From contig QQUN01000012.1 of the NCBI GenBank assembly GCA_008501585.1, forward strand, positions 62,001-126,000: a stretch of DNA of 64,000 bases. The letters run 5' to 3'. Every line of letters starts with the position of its first letter. Within the stretch, counting starts at the first letter, position 1. A model generated the notes under the pieces. That model saw only the letters and a list, made by a program, of their open reading frames with translations, searched no databases and was not told where the DNA came from. Source of the DNA: Pseudomonadota bacterium (GTDB lineage Bacteria > Pseudomonadota > Gammaproteobacteria > Burkholderiales > Rhodocyclaceae). This document shows positions 17,070 through 24,809 of the stretch, piece after piece. The position numbers and the translations under genes were made by a program.

Positions 17070-18497
17070 ATGAAGCTCAACTGGCTGCTCGCCGCGCCGT
17101 TGCCCGAGGGCGTCCCGATGCAGCGTGTGCTCTACCAGCGCCTGCGCTCGGCGATCGTCGACGGCCGCCTGGTGGCGGGGACGCGCCTGCCCGGCAGCCG
17201 TCAGCTCGCGTCCGAACTGGGCATTGCGCGCAATACGGTGCTGTTTGCCTACGAGCAGCTTGGCGCCGAACGCTGCCTGCTGGCTGACCGGCAGGGCACG
17301 CGGGTGGCACCACTGGCCGTGGCGCCGGCCGAACCCCATGCCGTGCCGGCATGGCCGCGCCTTGCCCGCCGCGCCGCGCTGGCCGAATCGCCGCTGCCCG
17401 GCGCTGCCGAACTGGGCGCCTTTGCCCCCGGCGTGCCGGATGTGGCGAACTTTCCGTTTCGTGCCTGGCGAGGCTGCCTGGACCGCGCCTGGCGTGCCGC
17501 CCGGCCGCGGCACCTGGGCTACGCGGCACCGGGTGGTGAGCCCGAACTGCGCGAGGCGCTGGCGGGCTATCTGGCGACGGTGCGCGGCTTCCGGTTACGG
17601 CCGGAGCAGGTCATCGTGACCGCCGGCACGCAGGCCGCGCTCGACCTGTGCGCCCGCCTGTTGGCCGACAGCGGCGACACCGCCTGGGTCGAGAACCCGG
17701 GCTATCCGGCGGCGCGTACGGCCTTGGCCATGGCGGGTCTGCGCCTTCACCCGGTGCCGGTCGATGGCGAGGGCATGGCGCCAACGCCTGCCGACTGGCA
17801 GGCCCATCCGCCACGCCTGGTCATGGTCTGCCCGGCGCATCAATACCCGTCGGGCGAGGTGCTCAGCCTGCCGCGCCGGCTGGCCCTGATCGACGGGGTC
17901 CGCCACAGCGGTGGCTGGTTGATCGAGGACGACTACGACAGCGAGTTTGCCGGCGGCGGCCCGGCCTTGCCGGCACTGTACGGCCTGCAGCCCGGTGCGC
18001 CGGTGGTGTACACCGGCACCTTCAGCAAGACGCTCTACCCCGGGTTGCGCCTGGGCTATCTGGTGGTGCCCGAGGCGCTGGCGCCCGCCTTTGCCGCGGC
18101 ATCGGCCTCGCTGGCGCGGTCGGGGCAGGGCATCGACCAGGTGGCGCTGGCCGATTTCATCCGGCGCGGGCACTACACGGCGCATCTGCGCCGCATGCGA
18201 CGGCTCTACCTGGCGCGGCAGCGGGCGCTGCGCGATGCGCTGGCGCGCTGGCCCGGGCCGGAGCTGGCGATCCGTGGCGGCGCGGCGGGGCTGCATCTGG
18301 TGCTGCAATTATCCGATACGCTGGCTGACACCGAGGTCGTGGCCGCTGCGGCCGAGCGGGGGGTGGTGGTGCGGGCGCTCAGCCGTTACACGCTGGCGCC
18401 GATGCGCTGCAACGGCTTGCTGCTCGGGTATGGGGCGGTACCCGAGGCGCAGATGCCGGCGGCGGTGCGCCGGCTGCGCGGCGCCATGGCGGGGTGA
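17070..18497 (+). CDS. MocR-type regulator (GntR winged helix + aminotransferase-like domain)
   Basis: A 475-residue MocR/PdxR-family regulator. The N-terminal GntR winged helix (about residues 10-80, with LPGSRQLASELGIARNTV) is followed by a type I aminotransferase-like domain. The PLP Lys is in TGTFSKTLYPGLRLGY and the cofactor Asp/Tyr region in IEDDYDSEF. Such proteins bind PLP or a PLP adduct and control a neighbouring operon. Its location next to a PNPOx-family gene fits a PLP-sensing role. GGAG 6 nt before ATG sets the start; 13 upstream codons are not needed. Confidence 0.92.
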   Translation: MKLNWLLAAPLPEGVPMQRVLYQRLRSAIVDGRLVAGTRLPGSRQLASELGIARNTVLFAYEQLGAERCLLADRQGTRVAPLAVAPAEPHAVPAWPRLARRAALAESPLPGAAELGAFAPGVPDVANFPFRAWRGCLDRAWRAARPRHLGYAAPGGEPELREALAGYLATVRGFRLRPEQVIVTAGTQAALDLCARLLADSGDTAWVENPGYPAARTALAMAGLRLHPVPVDGEGMAPTPADWQAHPPRLVMVCPAHQYPSGEVLSLPRRLALIDGVRHSGGWLIEDDYDSEFAGGGPALPALYGLQPGAPVVYTGTFSKTLYPGLRLGYLVVPEALAPAFAAASASLARSGQGIDQVALADFIRRGHYTAHLRRMRRLYLARQRALRDALARWPGPELAIRGGAAGLHLVLQLSDTLADTEVVAAAAERGVVVRALSRYTLAPMRCNGLLLGYGAVPEAQMPAAVRRLRGAMAG

Positions 18498-18498
18498 G

Positions 18499-18897
18499 TC
18501 AGCCGGCGCCGTGGGCGGGCTCGCCGTCGGTGGCCAGCGCCTGCGCAATGCGCCAATGCACGCCGCTCGGATCGGTCAGTGTGAACTCGCGCATGCCCCA
18601 GGGGCGGTCGACCGGCCGGCTGAGCGTGACGCCGTAGACATCGTCCAGCCGCGCGGCGTGGGCACGTTGCCACCAGGCATCGACGTCGGCGACCAGCAGG
18701 TGCAGGGTGAAGTTCTCGGCGACGATGGCGAGGTAGTCGTTCTCGAGCAGGAAGGCCGTATTGCCGCACTGGAAGTGGGCCAGGTCGGGCGATGCCCAGA
18801 CGCAGGTGAAGCCCAGATCGCGGTAGAAGCGCTGCGAGCGCTTGAAGTCGCGGGCAGGAACGAAGGCTTTGATCTCCAGTGCGTCCAGATTCGGCAT
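18499..18897 (-). CDS. VOC (glyoxalase/bleomycin-resistance fold) family protein
   Basis: A 132-residue single VOC domain. It shows the paired beta-alpha-beta modules: AFVPARDFKRSQRFYRDLGF at the start and REFTLTDPSGVHWRI at the end. Putative metal ligands are a His and Glu in the second half. Family members include glyoxalases, dioxygenases and drug-binding proteins, so the activity is open. The frame extends to 19287, but the fold begins at MPNLDALEI. It converges on the MocR gene with 1 bp between stops. Confidence 0.85.
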   Translation of the reverse strand: MPNLDALEIKAFVPARDFKRSQRFYRDLGFTCVWASPDLAHFQCGNTAFLLENDYLAIVAENFTLHLLVADVDAWWQRAHAARLDDVYGVTLSRPVDRPWGMREFTLTDPSGVHWRIAQALATDGEPAHGAG

Positions 18898-19156
18898 GCG
18901 GGGCGGCTCGGCGAGGGGCGGTGTGTTAACAGTGCACCGTGGGGCGTGGCGCAGGCAAGCGGCCGGTGTGACCCCCCGCGGGGATTGTTGCACTTCGTAA
19001 CCGCGACGCGCATGGTTGGACGCTGCGTGGCAAGATAATGGCGTCAATGCGTCGTGTTGGCGCCTGCAACATACGGCTGGCACGATGCCCGGGCCGGCTC
19101 GGTGAGCCGGGACTGGTGCATCAGCTGCGGCAAGCCGCCTCAGACAGGAGAATACA
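18898..19156. other. Divergent intergenic region, no gene
   Basis: 259 bp between the divergent VOC and OmpA-like lipoprotein genes. It must carry both promoters. I see no strong hairpin or operator apart from the ribosome site GACAGGAG just before 19157. Confidence 0.6.
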
Positions 19157-19732
19157 ATGATGAACAAGACCCTCATGATCGCTGCCATGGCCGGTGTGCT
19201 GGCATTGCCCGGCTGCACCACCACGGAAACCCAGAACAAGACCATTGGTGCCGTCTCCGGCGCGGTGCTCGGCGGTGTCGTCGGCAACCAGGTGGGGGGC
19301 CGGCGCAGTACGGTGGTGGGCGCGGCGCTCGGTGGTGCGTTCGGCTATCTGATCGGTTCGCAGGTCAAGGTCACCGAACAGCCGGACGGCTCGGTCAAGC
19401 TCGACATCCCCGGCGCGGTGCTGTTCGATACCAACAGTGCGCGGGTCAATCCTTCGTTTGCACAGACGCTGGACCAGATCGCCGGCACGCTCAACGAGCA
19501 TCCCAACGCGATGGTCAATGTGGTCGGCCACACCGACAGCACCGGCTCGGCCGAGTACAACCAGCGCCTGTCGCTGGACCGCGCCACCAGCGTCACCAAC
19601 TACCTGCAGGGCCGTGGTGTGGCGCCGGGCCGCCTGACGCCGACCGGCCAGGGCGAGGCCATGCCGATTGCCGACAACAGCACGGCCGAAGGGCGCGCCC
19701 AGAACCGCCGGGTGGAGATGTTCGTGCGCTGA
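19157..19732 (+). CDS. OmpA family outer-membrane lipoprotein (YiaD-like)
   Basis: A 191-residue lipoprotein. The signal peptide ends in the lipobox LPGC, with Cys about residue 17 to be acylated. A glycine-zipper segment follows (GAVSGAVLGGVVGNQVGG and GAALGGAFGYLIGS). The C-terminal OmpA domain binds peptidoglycan (VVGHTDSTGSAEYNQRLSL, then GRAQNRRVEM). It anchors the outer membrane to the cell wall. GACAGGAG precedes the ATG. A hairpin terminator follows the stop by 27 bp. Confidence 0.92.
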   Translation: MMNKTLMIAAMAGVLALPGCTTTETQNKTIGAVSGAVLGGVVGNQVGGRRSTVVGAALGGAFGYLIGSQVKVTEQPDGSVKLDIPGAVLFDTNSARVNPSFAQTLDQIAGTLNEHPNAMVNVVGHTDSTGSAEYNQRLSLDRATSVTNYLQGRGVAPGRLTPTGQGEAMPIADNSTAEGRAQNRRVEMFVR

Positions 19733-19759
19733 TCGTCCGGCGCACCGGCCGTCATGGCG

Positions 19760-19793
19760 ACGGCACCGGCCCGGTCGGGACGGTGCCGTTTTT
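19760..19793 (+). terminator. Rho-independent terminator after OmpA-like gene
   Basis: ACGGCACCG pairs with CGGTGCCGT across a 12-base loop and is followed by a run of T. Confidence 0.85.
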
Positions 19794-19859
19794 CGTTCAC
19801 GCCGGCCGGCAAGGCGAACTGGCGTATCGTGAACGCCTTCGTTTCCGCAATGTGTTCCC

Positions 19860-20174
19860 ATGAAGATCGACGACCCGTTTGGCCGCACGGCCCAGAAACA
19901 GGAGCGCAACTACGCCTCGGTCCGCAATGCCCTGCAGGCGGCTGGCGTGACGACGCCCGCACAGGCCGAGCAGTGTCTGCGCAGCATCACCCGCAATGCC
20001 TTGATTTCCACCGCGATCATTGGCGTGCTGGTGGGGGCGGTGGCGTTGTTCTACCCGCAGGGCTTGTCGGTGGCGCTGGTGTGTGCCGGCGTCGGCTGGT
20101 TATGGATCAGCGCCACGGCCGTCAATGGCCGCCGCCATGTGCAGCGATATCGGCGGGAGATGTTCGACAAGTAA
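19860..20174 (+). CDS. Small membrane protein of unknown function
   Basis: A 104-residue protein. A charged N-terminal half (to about residue 48) is followed by two closely spaced membrane helices, ALISTAIIGVLVGAVALFY and LSVALVCAGVGWLWISATAV, and a short basic tail (RRHVQRYRREMFDK). I do not recognise a family. No clear Shine-Dalgarno sequence precedes the ATG. It converges on the hydrolase gene. Confidence 0.7.
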   Translation: MKIDDPFGRTAQKQERNYASVRNALQAAGVTTPAQAEQCLRSITRNALISTAIIGVLVGAVALFYPQGLSVALVCAGVGWLWISATAVNGRRHVQRYRREMFDK

Positions 20175-20190
20175 GCCGCGTCGGCGATGG

Positions 20191-20967
20191 TCAGCCTGGC
20201 GATCCCAACCCGTCGATGAAGGCCACCGTGGCGGCAATGACCGCCGCCGGCTGGTCGAACTGTGGTGAGTGCCGGCAGTCGGGCAGCGCCAGCCGGTGGA
20301 CATCCGGCGCACCCGAGGCGATGCGGTCGATCTGCGCCAGCGTGGCGTATTCGTCGTCCTCGCCCTGGATGGCGAGCACCGGGCAGTCGATGCCCGGCAG
20401 GAAGTGCTCGATGTTCCAGTCGCGAAACGCCGGGTCGAGCCAGACATCGTTCCAGCCTCGGAAGACCGCGTCCGGGTCGTCGTGGTGGCGGCCCAGGCGT
20501 TCGCGCATGGGGGTGCTGTCGTAGCGTACGCGGGCTTCGCGGATGCCGGCGAGGGTGATCGGCTCGACCATCACGTGCGGCGCCAGGACCACGCTGCCGG
20601 ACAGCGGCACCGATGTGCCGCCCGCACAGATCAGGGCGATCGAGCCGCCGTCGGAATGGCCAAACAGCACCGGCCGCTCGATCGCCAGCGCCTCGAGCAG
20701 GGCCGGCAGCACCGCCAGGCCTTCGGTGTGCATGTAGTCCACCGGCCGCGGCAGGCGGGCCGGGCTGGAGTGGCCATAACCGGCGCGCGAATACACCACC
20801 GCGTCACCGCCGACGGCATCGGTCAGCCGCTGCGGGAAGTCGCGCCACAGGCTGATCGACCCCAGGCCTTCGTGGAGAAACACCAGCGTGGGCGCGCCGG
20901 CGCGGGGTGTGGCGGCGTGGAGGCGGCGGTAGTCGAGGGTCTGGCTCTGCAGGGTGATGGTCGGCAT
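20191..20967 (-). CDS. Alpha/beta hydrolase
   Basis: A 258-residue alpha/beta-hydrolase. The oxyanion region is FLHEGLGSISLW, the nucleophile elbow is FGHSDGGSIAL, the acid is probably in IQGEDDEYAT, and the catalytic His is in LPDCRHSPQFDQP. There is no signal peptide, so it is cytoplasmic. The substrate is unknown. It follows the methyltransferase gene by 11 bp on the same strand, so the two are probably co-transcribed. Confidence 0.88.
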   Translation of the reverse strand: MPTITLQSQTLDYRRLHAATPRAGAPTLVFLHEGLGSISLWRDFPQRLTDAVGGDAVVYSRAGYGHSSPARLPRPVDYMHTEGLAVLPALLEALAIERPVLFGHSDGGSIALICAGGTSVPLSGSVVLAPHVMVEPITLAGIREARVRYDSTPMRERLGRHHDDPDAVFRGWNDVWLDPAFRDWNIEHFLPGIDCPVLAIQGEDDEYATLAQIDRIASGAPDVHRLALPDCRHSPQFDQPAAVIAATVAFIDGLGSPG

Positions 20968-20978
20968 CGACGGTCCGT

Positions 20979-21731
20979 TCAGTCGGGGCGTTCGAAGCGC
21001 AAGTGTAGCCAGTTGGCCTGTTCCGGAACAAAAGGGTACTGCAGCCGCTGGCCGAGAAATGCGGCCTTGGTGCAGATTTTCTGGAGCAGGGAGCGCGCCG
21101 CCGGCTGCCCCAGCGCGTGGCCGCAGTGGATGCAGGGTTCGTCCTGTGCATATGTGCCATAGGGGTTGCCGGCACGGTCCATCAGCCAGGCGGACAGCGC
21201 ATTGGTACGCTCCCGCTTACGGCCGACCAGTGAGCGTTGTGCCGGGAGAAGGGCCGGAAACAGGCGGTTGAGCCGGGCGTCGTCAAAACGGTTGACGTGT
21301 CCCCAGGGTGGGTTGTGGCCGCCGCAGTGGCGACACGTGGTACGCCCGACCCGGATATCCTGGTCGAAGGGCACGCCGATGAGCAGATGCTTCCGGCACA
21401 CGCGGGCCAGTTCCGCACAGGCCTGCTCCAGGGCGGGCGACGGGATGTGCTCGAGCACCTCGGCGCAGAACACCAGGTCGAAGCTGTCGTCGGGAAACGG
21501 CAGCGCGGTGGCGTTGCCCGCGAGGCAGGCGACACCGGGGTGGGTGAATGTCGGCTGCGTCAGATCGAGTGCGGCGACCCAATCGAAGCGCGCGGCCAGC
21601 AGGCGCGAAAAATGGCCGTCGCGCGCGCCCACATCCAGCGCCGATTGGCCGCGGGGCGGCAGCAGGGCGACGAGATCGTCGGTTCTCAGGCGTTCCGTTT
21701 CGCGTGCCCGATAGGTGTCGAGGTCGGTCAT
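20979..21731 (-). CDS. SAM-dependent methyltransferase with Cys-pair C-terminus
   Basis: A 250-residue class I methyltransferase. The SAM-binding motif is ALDVGARDGHFS, the acidic loop is VAALDL, and post-motif residues are DLVFCAEVLEHIPSP. Unusually it carries two C-x2-C pairs in the second half (CRHC about residue 147, CIHC about 197), which could hold a metal. The target is unknown. Its start codon lies 4 bp from repeat copy B, so no normal ribosome site is visible and its 5' control region has probably been replaced by the repeat. Confidence 0.82.
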   Translation of the reverse strand: MTDLDTYRARETERLRTDDLVALLPPRGQSALDVGARDGHFSRLLAARFDWVAALDLTQPTFTHPGVACLAGNATALPFPDDSFDLVFCAEVLEHIPSPALEQACAELARVCRKHLLIGVPFDQDIRVGRTTCRHCGGHNPPWGHVNRFDDARLNRLFPALLPAQRSLVGRKRERTNALSAWLMDRAGNPYGTYAQDEPCIHCGHALGQPAARSLLQKICTKAAFLGQRLQYPFVPEQANWLHLRFERPD

Positions 21732-21734
21732 GTC

Positions 21735-21879
21735 AGAACGTGTGAATAAGTCTACTTTGCGTGCCGATTGCTGCGTTACTCACTCGCTCACTCCTCGCCT
21801 ATCTATTTGATATGTCTCGTCGTTCGCGAACTCGCGCCTTGCACTCGACCCTGCTCGCTACGATTTCTTCACACGTTCT
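21735..21879. repeat. Dispersed inverted-repeat element, copy B
   Basis: A 145-bp element. The left end AGAACGTGTGAATAAGTC and the right end GATTTCTTCACACGTTCT are inverted repeats at 16 of 18 positions. My hand alignment to copy C has no gaps and 13 mismatches. Both ends carry the same T-to-G change (AGAACG against AGAACT in the other copies), so pairing is preserved. It sits directly upstream of the methyltransferase start codon. Confidence 0.92.
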
Positions 21880-22006
21880 CAGGGGGCCGTGCCGTGCCAC
21901 GGGGCGCTGGCGCACCGTCGACGACGGCCGGCGACGTCGAAGCGTGGGACGGCCATTATGTAAGTCGGGATGCCTCAGGATCAATGCCGGCCTTTCGGCT
22001 GGGGGC

Positions 22007-22861
22007 CTACCGAACGCGGCGACGGCGTGTCCAGTGTGCCGAGGGTTCGGTCACCGGCGGTGCGCTGGGGGCGACAGGCCGTGTGTGGTGGCGCCGGTGC
22101 GGTTTGCGGCGGGCCGCCACCCGGACCAGCGCGAGCATGGCGCGCGCGCCGAGGAACAGGAAGACCAGTGCGAGAAAGACCGGGTGGGTGAGGGTGTCCC
22201 AGATCAGGAACAGGAATTTCCCGAGTGCGTTGCGGCCGGATTCGCCGTTCCAGGGCGTGTTGCCCGGGCCGCTCGGGCCAGCCGCCTGGGCGGACCACAC
22301 GGCCGCCAGCTGCTCGTTCTGCGCCTGGGCGCTCATCAGTCGGGTGGTGGCGGTGTCGTCGATGCCCAGGGTTTCCAGCAGTTCGCGGCCGGCCTGATTG
22401 ATCTTGTCGCTGAGATTCCAGTCGAGCAAGGCGCTGACGCGGTCACGGACACCGCGCATGCGGGCCATCAGGGCGTCGTCGTCGGAGAACCAGGCGCGGG
22501 TGCGCGGCTGGTCGAAGACGAGCTCGTCAATGGCATCGGCAGGGTGGGCAAAGACGGGCTCGTCGCTATCCGGTGGTGCCGCGCGTGCGCGGTCGGTGGT
22601 GCTGATCAGGGTGTCGCTGTGAGGGCCGGCCAGCGTGGGATGCAGCGCCGTCTGGCGCTTGTCGGCGCCGAAGGCCGGCGCGGATCCGGCGCCGTCGGCA
22701 AAGGCCATGGGGGCGTCCGTGGCGTTCCCGGCCTGGCCGACCTCGATGGTGGTTGGCGAATGCGCCTGCTCTGCCAAGGGCATGGCGATGCCGGCAGACG
22801 CAAGGCTGCAGCACCAGAGGCCGACAAGGGCCCGGCGGCGGGAGCGGGAAAGCAGACTCAT
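22007..22861 (-). CDS. Exported single-span membrane protein of unknown function
   Basis: A 284-residue protein not assignable to a family. An N-terminal hydrophobic segment (residues about 9-28) follows a basic SRSRRRA, the middle is Ala/Asp-rich and probably periplasmic, one membrane helix lies near residues 223-242 (HPVFLALVFLFLGARAMLAL), and the tail is strongly basic (RRKPHRRHH). It follows pdsS on the same strand after 91 bp and may be its co-transcribed partner. It has no LPxTG-like motif, so it is not an obvious sortase substrate. The ATG is preferred to a TTG at 22897. Confidence 0.65.
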   Translation of the reverse strand: MSLLSRSRRRALVGLWCCSLASAGIAMPLAEQAHSPTTIEVGQAGNATDAPMAFADGAGSAPAFGADKRQTALHPTLAGPHSDTLISTTDRARAAPPDSDEPVFAHPADAIDELVFDQPRTRAWFSDDDALMARMRGVRDRVSALLDWNLSDKINQAGRELLETLGIDDTATTRLMSAQAQNEQLAAVWSAQAAGPSGPGNTPWNGESGRNALGKFLFLIWDTLTHPVFLALVFLFLGARAMLALVRVAARRKPHRRHHTRPVAPSAPPVTEPSAHWTRRRRVR

Positions 22862-22952
22862 GCCGACAATCAAGCAAGCTGCACGCCACTTCTGCAATAA
22901 ATTGTTTTGATTCTGTTTTTTTATGTTTCGTCGCCCGGCGGACGCGGCGGTG

Positions 22953-24617
22953 TCAAATTTGCTGACGGCTCACGGGACTCGCCAGCGGGAAGGTGGCGCT
23001 CAACACCACACCGTCGCCCGCCGGCAGGTTGCGGCCGGCCAGGTGGCCGCCATGGAAGCCGGCGATCAACTGCGCGACATAGAGCCCGAGGCCCAGGTGG
23101 GGCTCACCGGTGGCGTCGCTGCCGCGCCCCGATACCATCGAGTCGAACAGCTTGCCTTCGAGCGCCGCCGGCAGGCCGGGGCCGAGGTTGCTGACGCTCA
23201 GTTCGGCATGGCTCCCGGTGGTGCTGAGGTGGAGGCGGATCGCGGTGCCGGCGCGGGCGAAGTCGACCGCGTTGTCGACCAGCTTGTCGAGCATCTGGGC
23301 GGCCAGGTCGGGGGCGCCGCGAAGCCACACCGCATGCGGTGGCAGCTCGGCCTCGAAGCGCTGCTCGGGGTGGGCGAGCCGGTAGCCGGCCAGGCATTCG
23401 CCCACCACCGCGGCCAGGTCGAAACGCTCCGGATCGGTGGTGGCCAGGGCCTGTTCCATGCGCGTGGCTTCGCTCATGCGGGCGAGGATGCGGGTCAGCC
23501 GGTGCAGGCCGGCATCGGCGCGTTCCAGGTAGGTGCTGGCGGCCGGTGGCAGGGACTCGAGCTGGAGGTTTTCGAGCGAGGAGCGCACCACGGCCACCGG
23601 CGTGCGCAGTTCATGCGACAGGCGGCTGGCGATGGTCTCGAGGTAGCCGTGATGCTGGGCCAGGCGGGCGAGCAGGGTGGAAAAGCTGCGCGACAGGTCG
23701 CCCACCTCGTCACCGGCGGTCGACGCCGCGGTCAGCCCGGTGATGCGGCCGCGGGCGTCGATGGCGCTTTCGGCCTCGTCGCGCAGGGTGCGGATGCGCC
23801 AGGACAGGCGCGAAGCAAAGCCGAGCACCACCCCGGCGGCAACGGCCAGGCCGGCGAAGGTGAGCCAGGCCAGGCGTTCGACCGCCTGGTCGCGCACCGC
23901 CTGGATCGCCAGCGTGCTCTCTTCGACCACCACGGCGCCTTGCACCCGGTCGGCGACCCAGACCGGATGCGCCGCGGCGACCACCAGCACGTCGCTGCCG
24001 GCCACCGGGCGCAGCCAGGAGGTGGTGGCGCCGAAGAGGGTGCCGGAGATGGCCTGGCCGCTCGGCGGCGGCGTGTCGGCCAGGCGGGCGGCGGGGGTGT
24101 CCGGGCGCAGGCCGACGCTGCCGAGCAGGCCATGCCAGAACGACTGTAGCGGCCCGGCCGGGGCGGCGGCCGGCGGGGCCAGCGAGCCGGTGTGGGTGAT
24201 GACGTCGAGGTCGCGGTCGATGACCCAGATGCGCGCCGTGTTGCGCTCGAGTGCCCGCAGGATGGCGGCCACTTCGGCGGCGCCATCGACCGGTCGCGCC
24301 GGGGCGGCCATGCGCGGCGGCTCGGCGGGCGGCGTCTCTGGCATGCTGGCAATGGCCAGTTCGAGCACCTCTTCACCCGGCAGCAGCGAGTCGCTCAGGC
24401 TGACCGTGCTGCTGCCCGGGGTGCGTCCGAACAGCTGCGGGCGTTCATGTAACGCCGTGGCCACGGCGCGGGCGGTGGCGATCAGCCCCTGGCGCTGGCC
24501 ATCCAGCAGGAAGCGTTCCATTTCCTGCACATACTGGTAGCCCACCCAGGGCAGGGCGAGCAGAACCAGGGCCATCAGGGCGAGCTTGCTGCGCAGGCTG
24601 AAGCGGAGTGGCGTCAC
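22953..24617 (-). CDS. pdsS: Sensor histidine kinase of proteobacterial dedicated sortase system (PdsS type)
   Basis: A 554-residue membrane sensor kinase. A first membrane helix (LALMALVLLALPWVGYQYV) leads to a ~240-residue periplasmic sensor, a second helix near 255-275, a HAMP-like linker, the H-box SRLSHELRTP (phospho-His about 335), and an ATPase domain with DNAVDFA and GLGLYVAQ. The stretch LFDSMVSGRG is typical of the kinase family TIGR03785 (PdsS) that accompanies class GN sortases. Its partner is the regulator at 25909, separated by an inserted divergent gene. A GTG start at 24617 is chosen because the fold begins there; the frame stays open far upstream. Confidence 0.85.
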   Translation of the reverse strand: MTPLRFSLRSKLALMALVLLALPWVGYQYVQEMERFLLDGQRQGLIATARAVATALHERPQLFGRTPGSSTVSLSDSLLPGEEVLELAIASMPETPPAEPPRMAAPARPVDGAAEVAAILRALERNTARIWVIDRDLDVITHTGSLAPPAAAPAGPLQSFWHGLLGSVGLRPDTPAARLADTPPPSGQAISGTLFGATTSWLRPVAGSDVLVVAAAHPVWVADRVQGAVVVEESTLAIQAVRDQAVERLAWLTFAGLAVAAGVVLGFASRLSWRIRTLRDEAESAIDARGRITGLTAASTAGDEVGDLSRSFSTLLARLAQHHGYLETIASRLSHELRTPVAVVRSSLENLQLESLPPAASTYLERADAGLHRLTRILARMSEATRMEQALATTDPERFDLAAVVGECLAGYRLAHPEQRFEAELPPHAVWLRGAPDLAAQMLDKLVDNAVDFARAGTAIRLHLSTTGSHAELSVSNLGPGLPAALEGKLFDSMVSGRGSDATGEPHLGLGLYVAQLIAGFHGGHLAGRNLPAGDGVVLSATFPLASPVSRQQI

Positions 24618-24809
24618 GGCGGCAGGGTGGGGGCGGCGTTGGACGGGCGAGGGCGAGCGTGTCGCTGGCCGACTATAGCACCGGCTCACCTGTCTCGCCG
24701 ACGCAACTTGAGGTGACAAGCGTAACCAATTCCTCGCGGATTTAAGCCGGGTGCATGGTAAAAAGTCACCTTGTGCCGCAACATGTTCGCGATACGGGAG
24801 CAAACAGGG

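Noticed and set aside
19157-19732. The OmpA-like lipoprotein as PdsO, the sortase-associated OmpA protein
   Set aside because: It is a YiaD-like lipoprotein with a glycine zipper, lies more than 3 kb from the sortase locus, and is separated from it by unrelated genes and a terminator.
21761-21880. A short conserved frame inside the dispersed repeat (starting MPIAALLTRS)
   Set aside because: Similar frames appear in copies B and C only because the DNA is repeated; copy A changes it by an insertion and no ribosome site is present.
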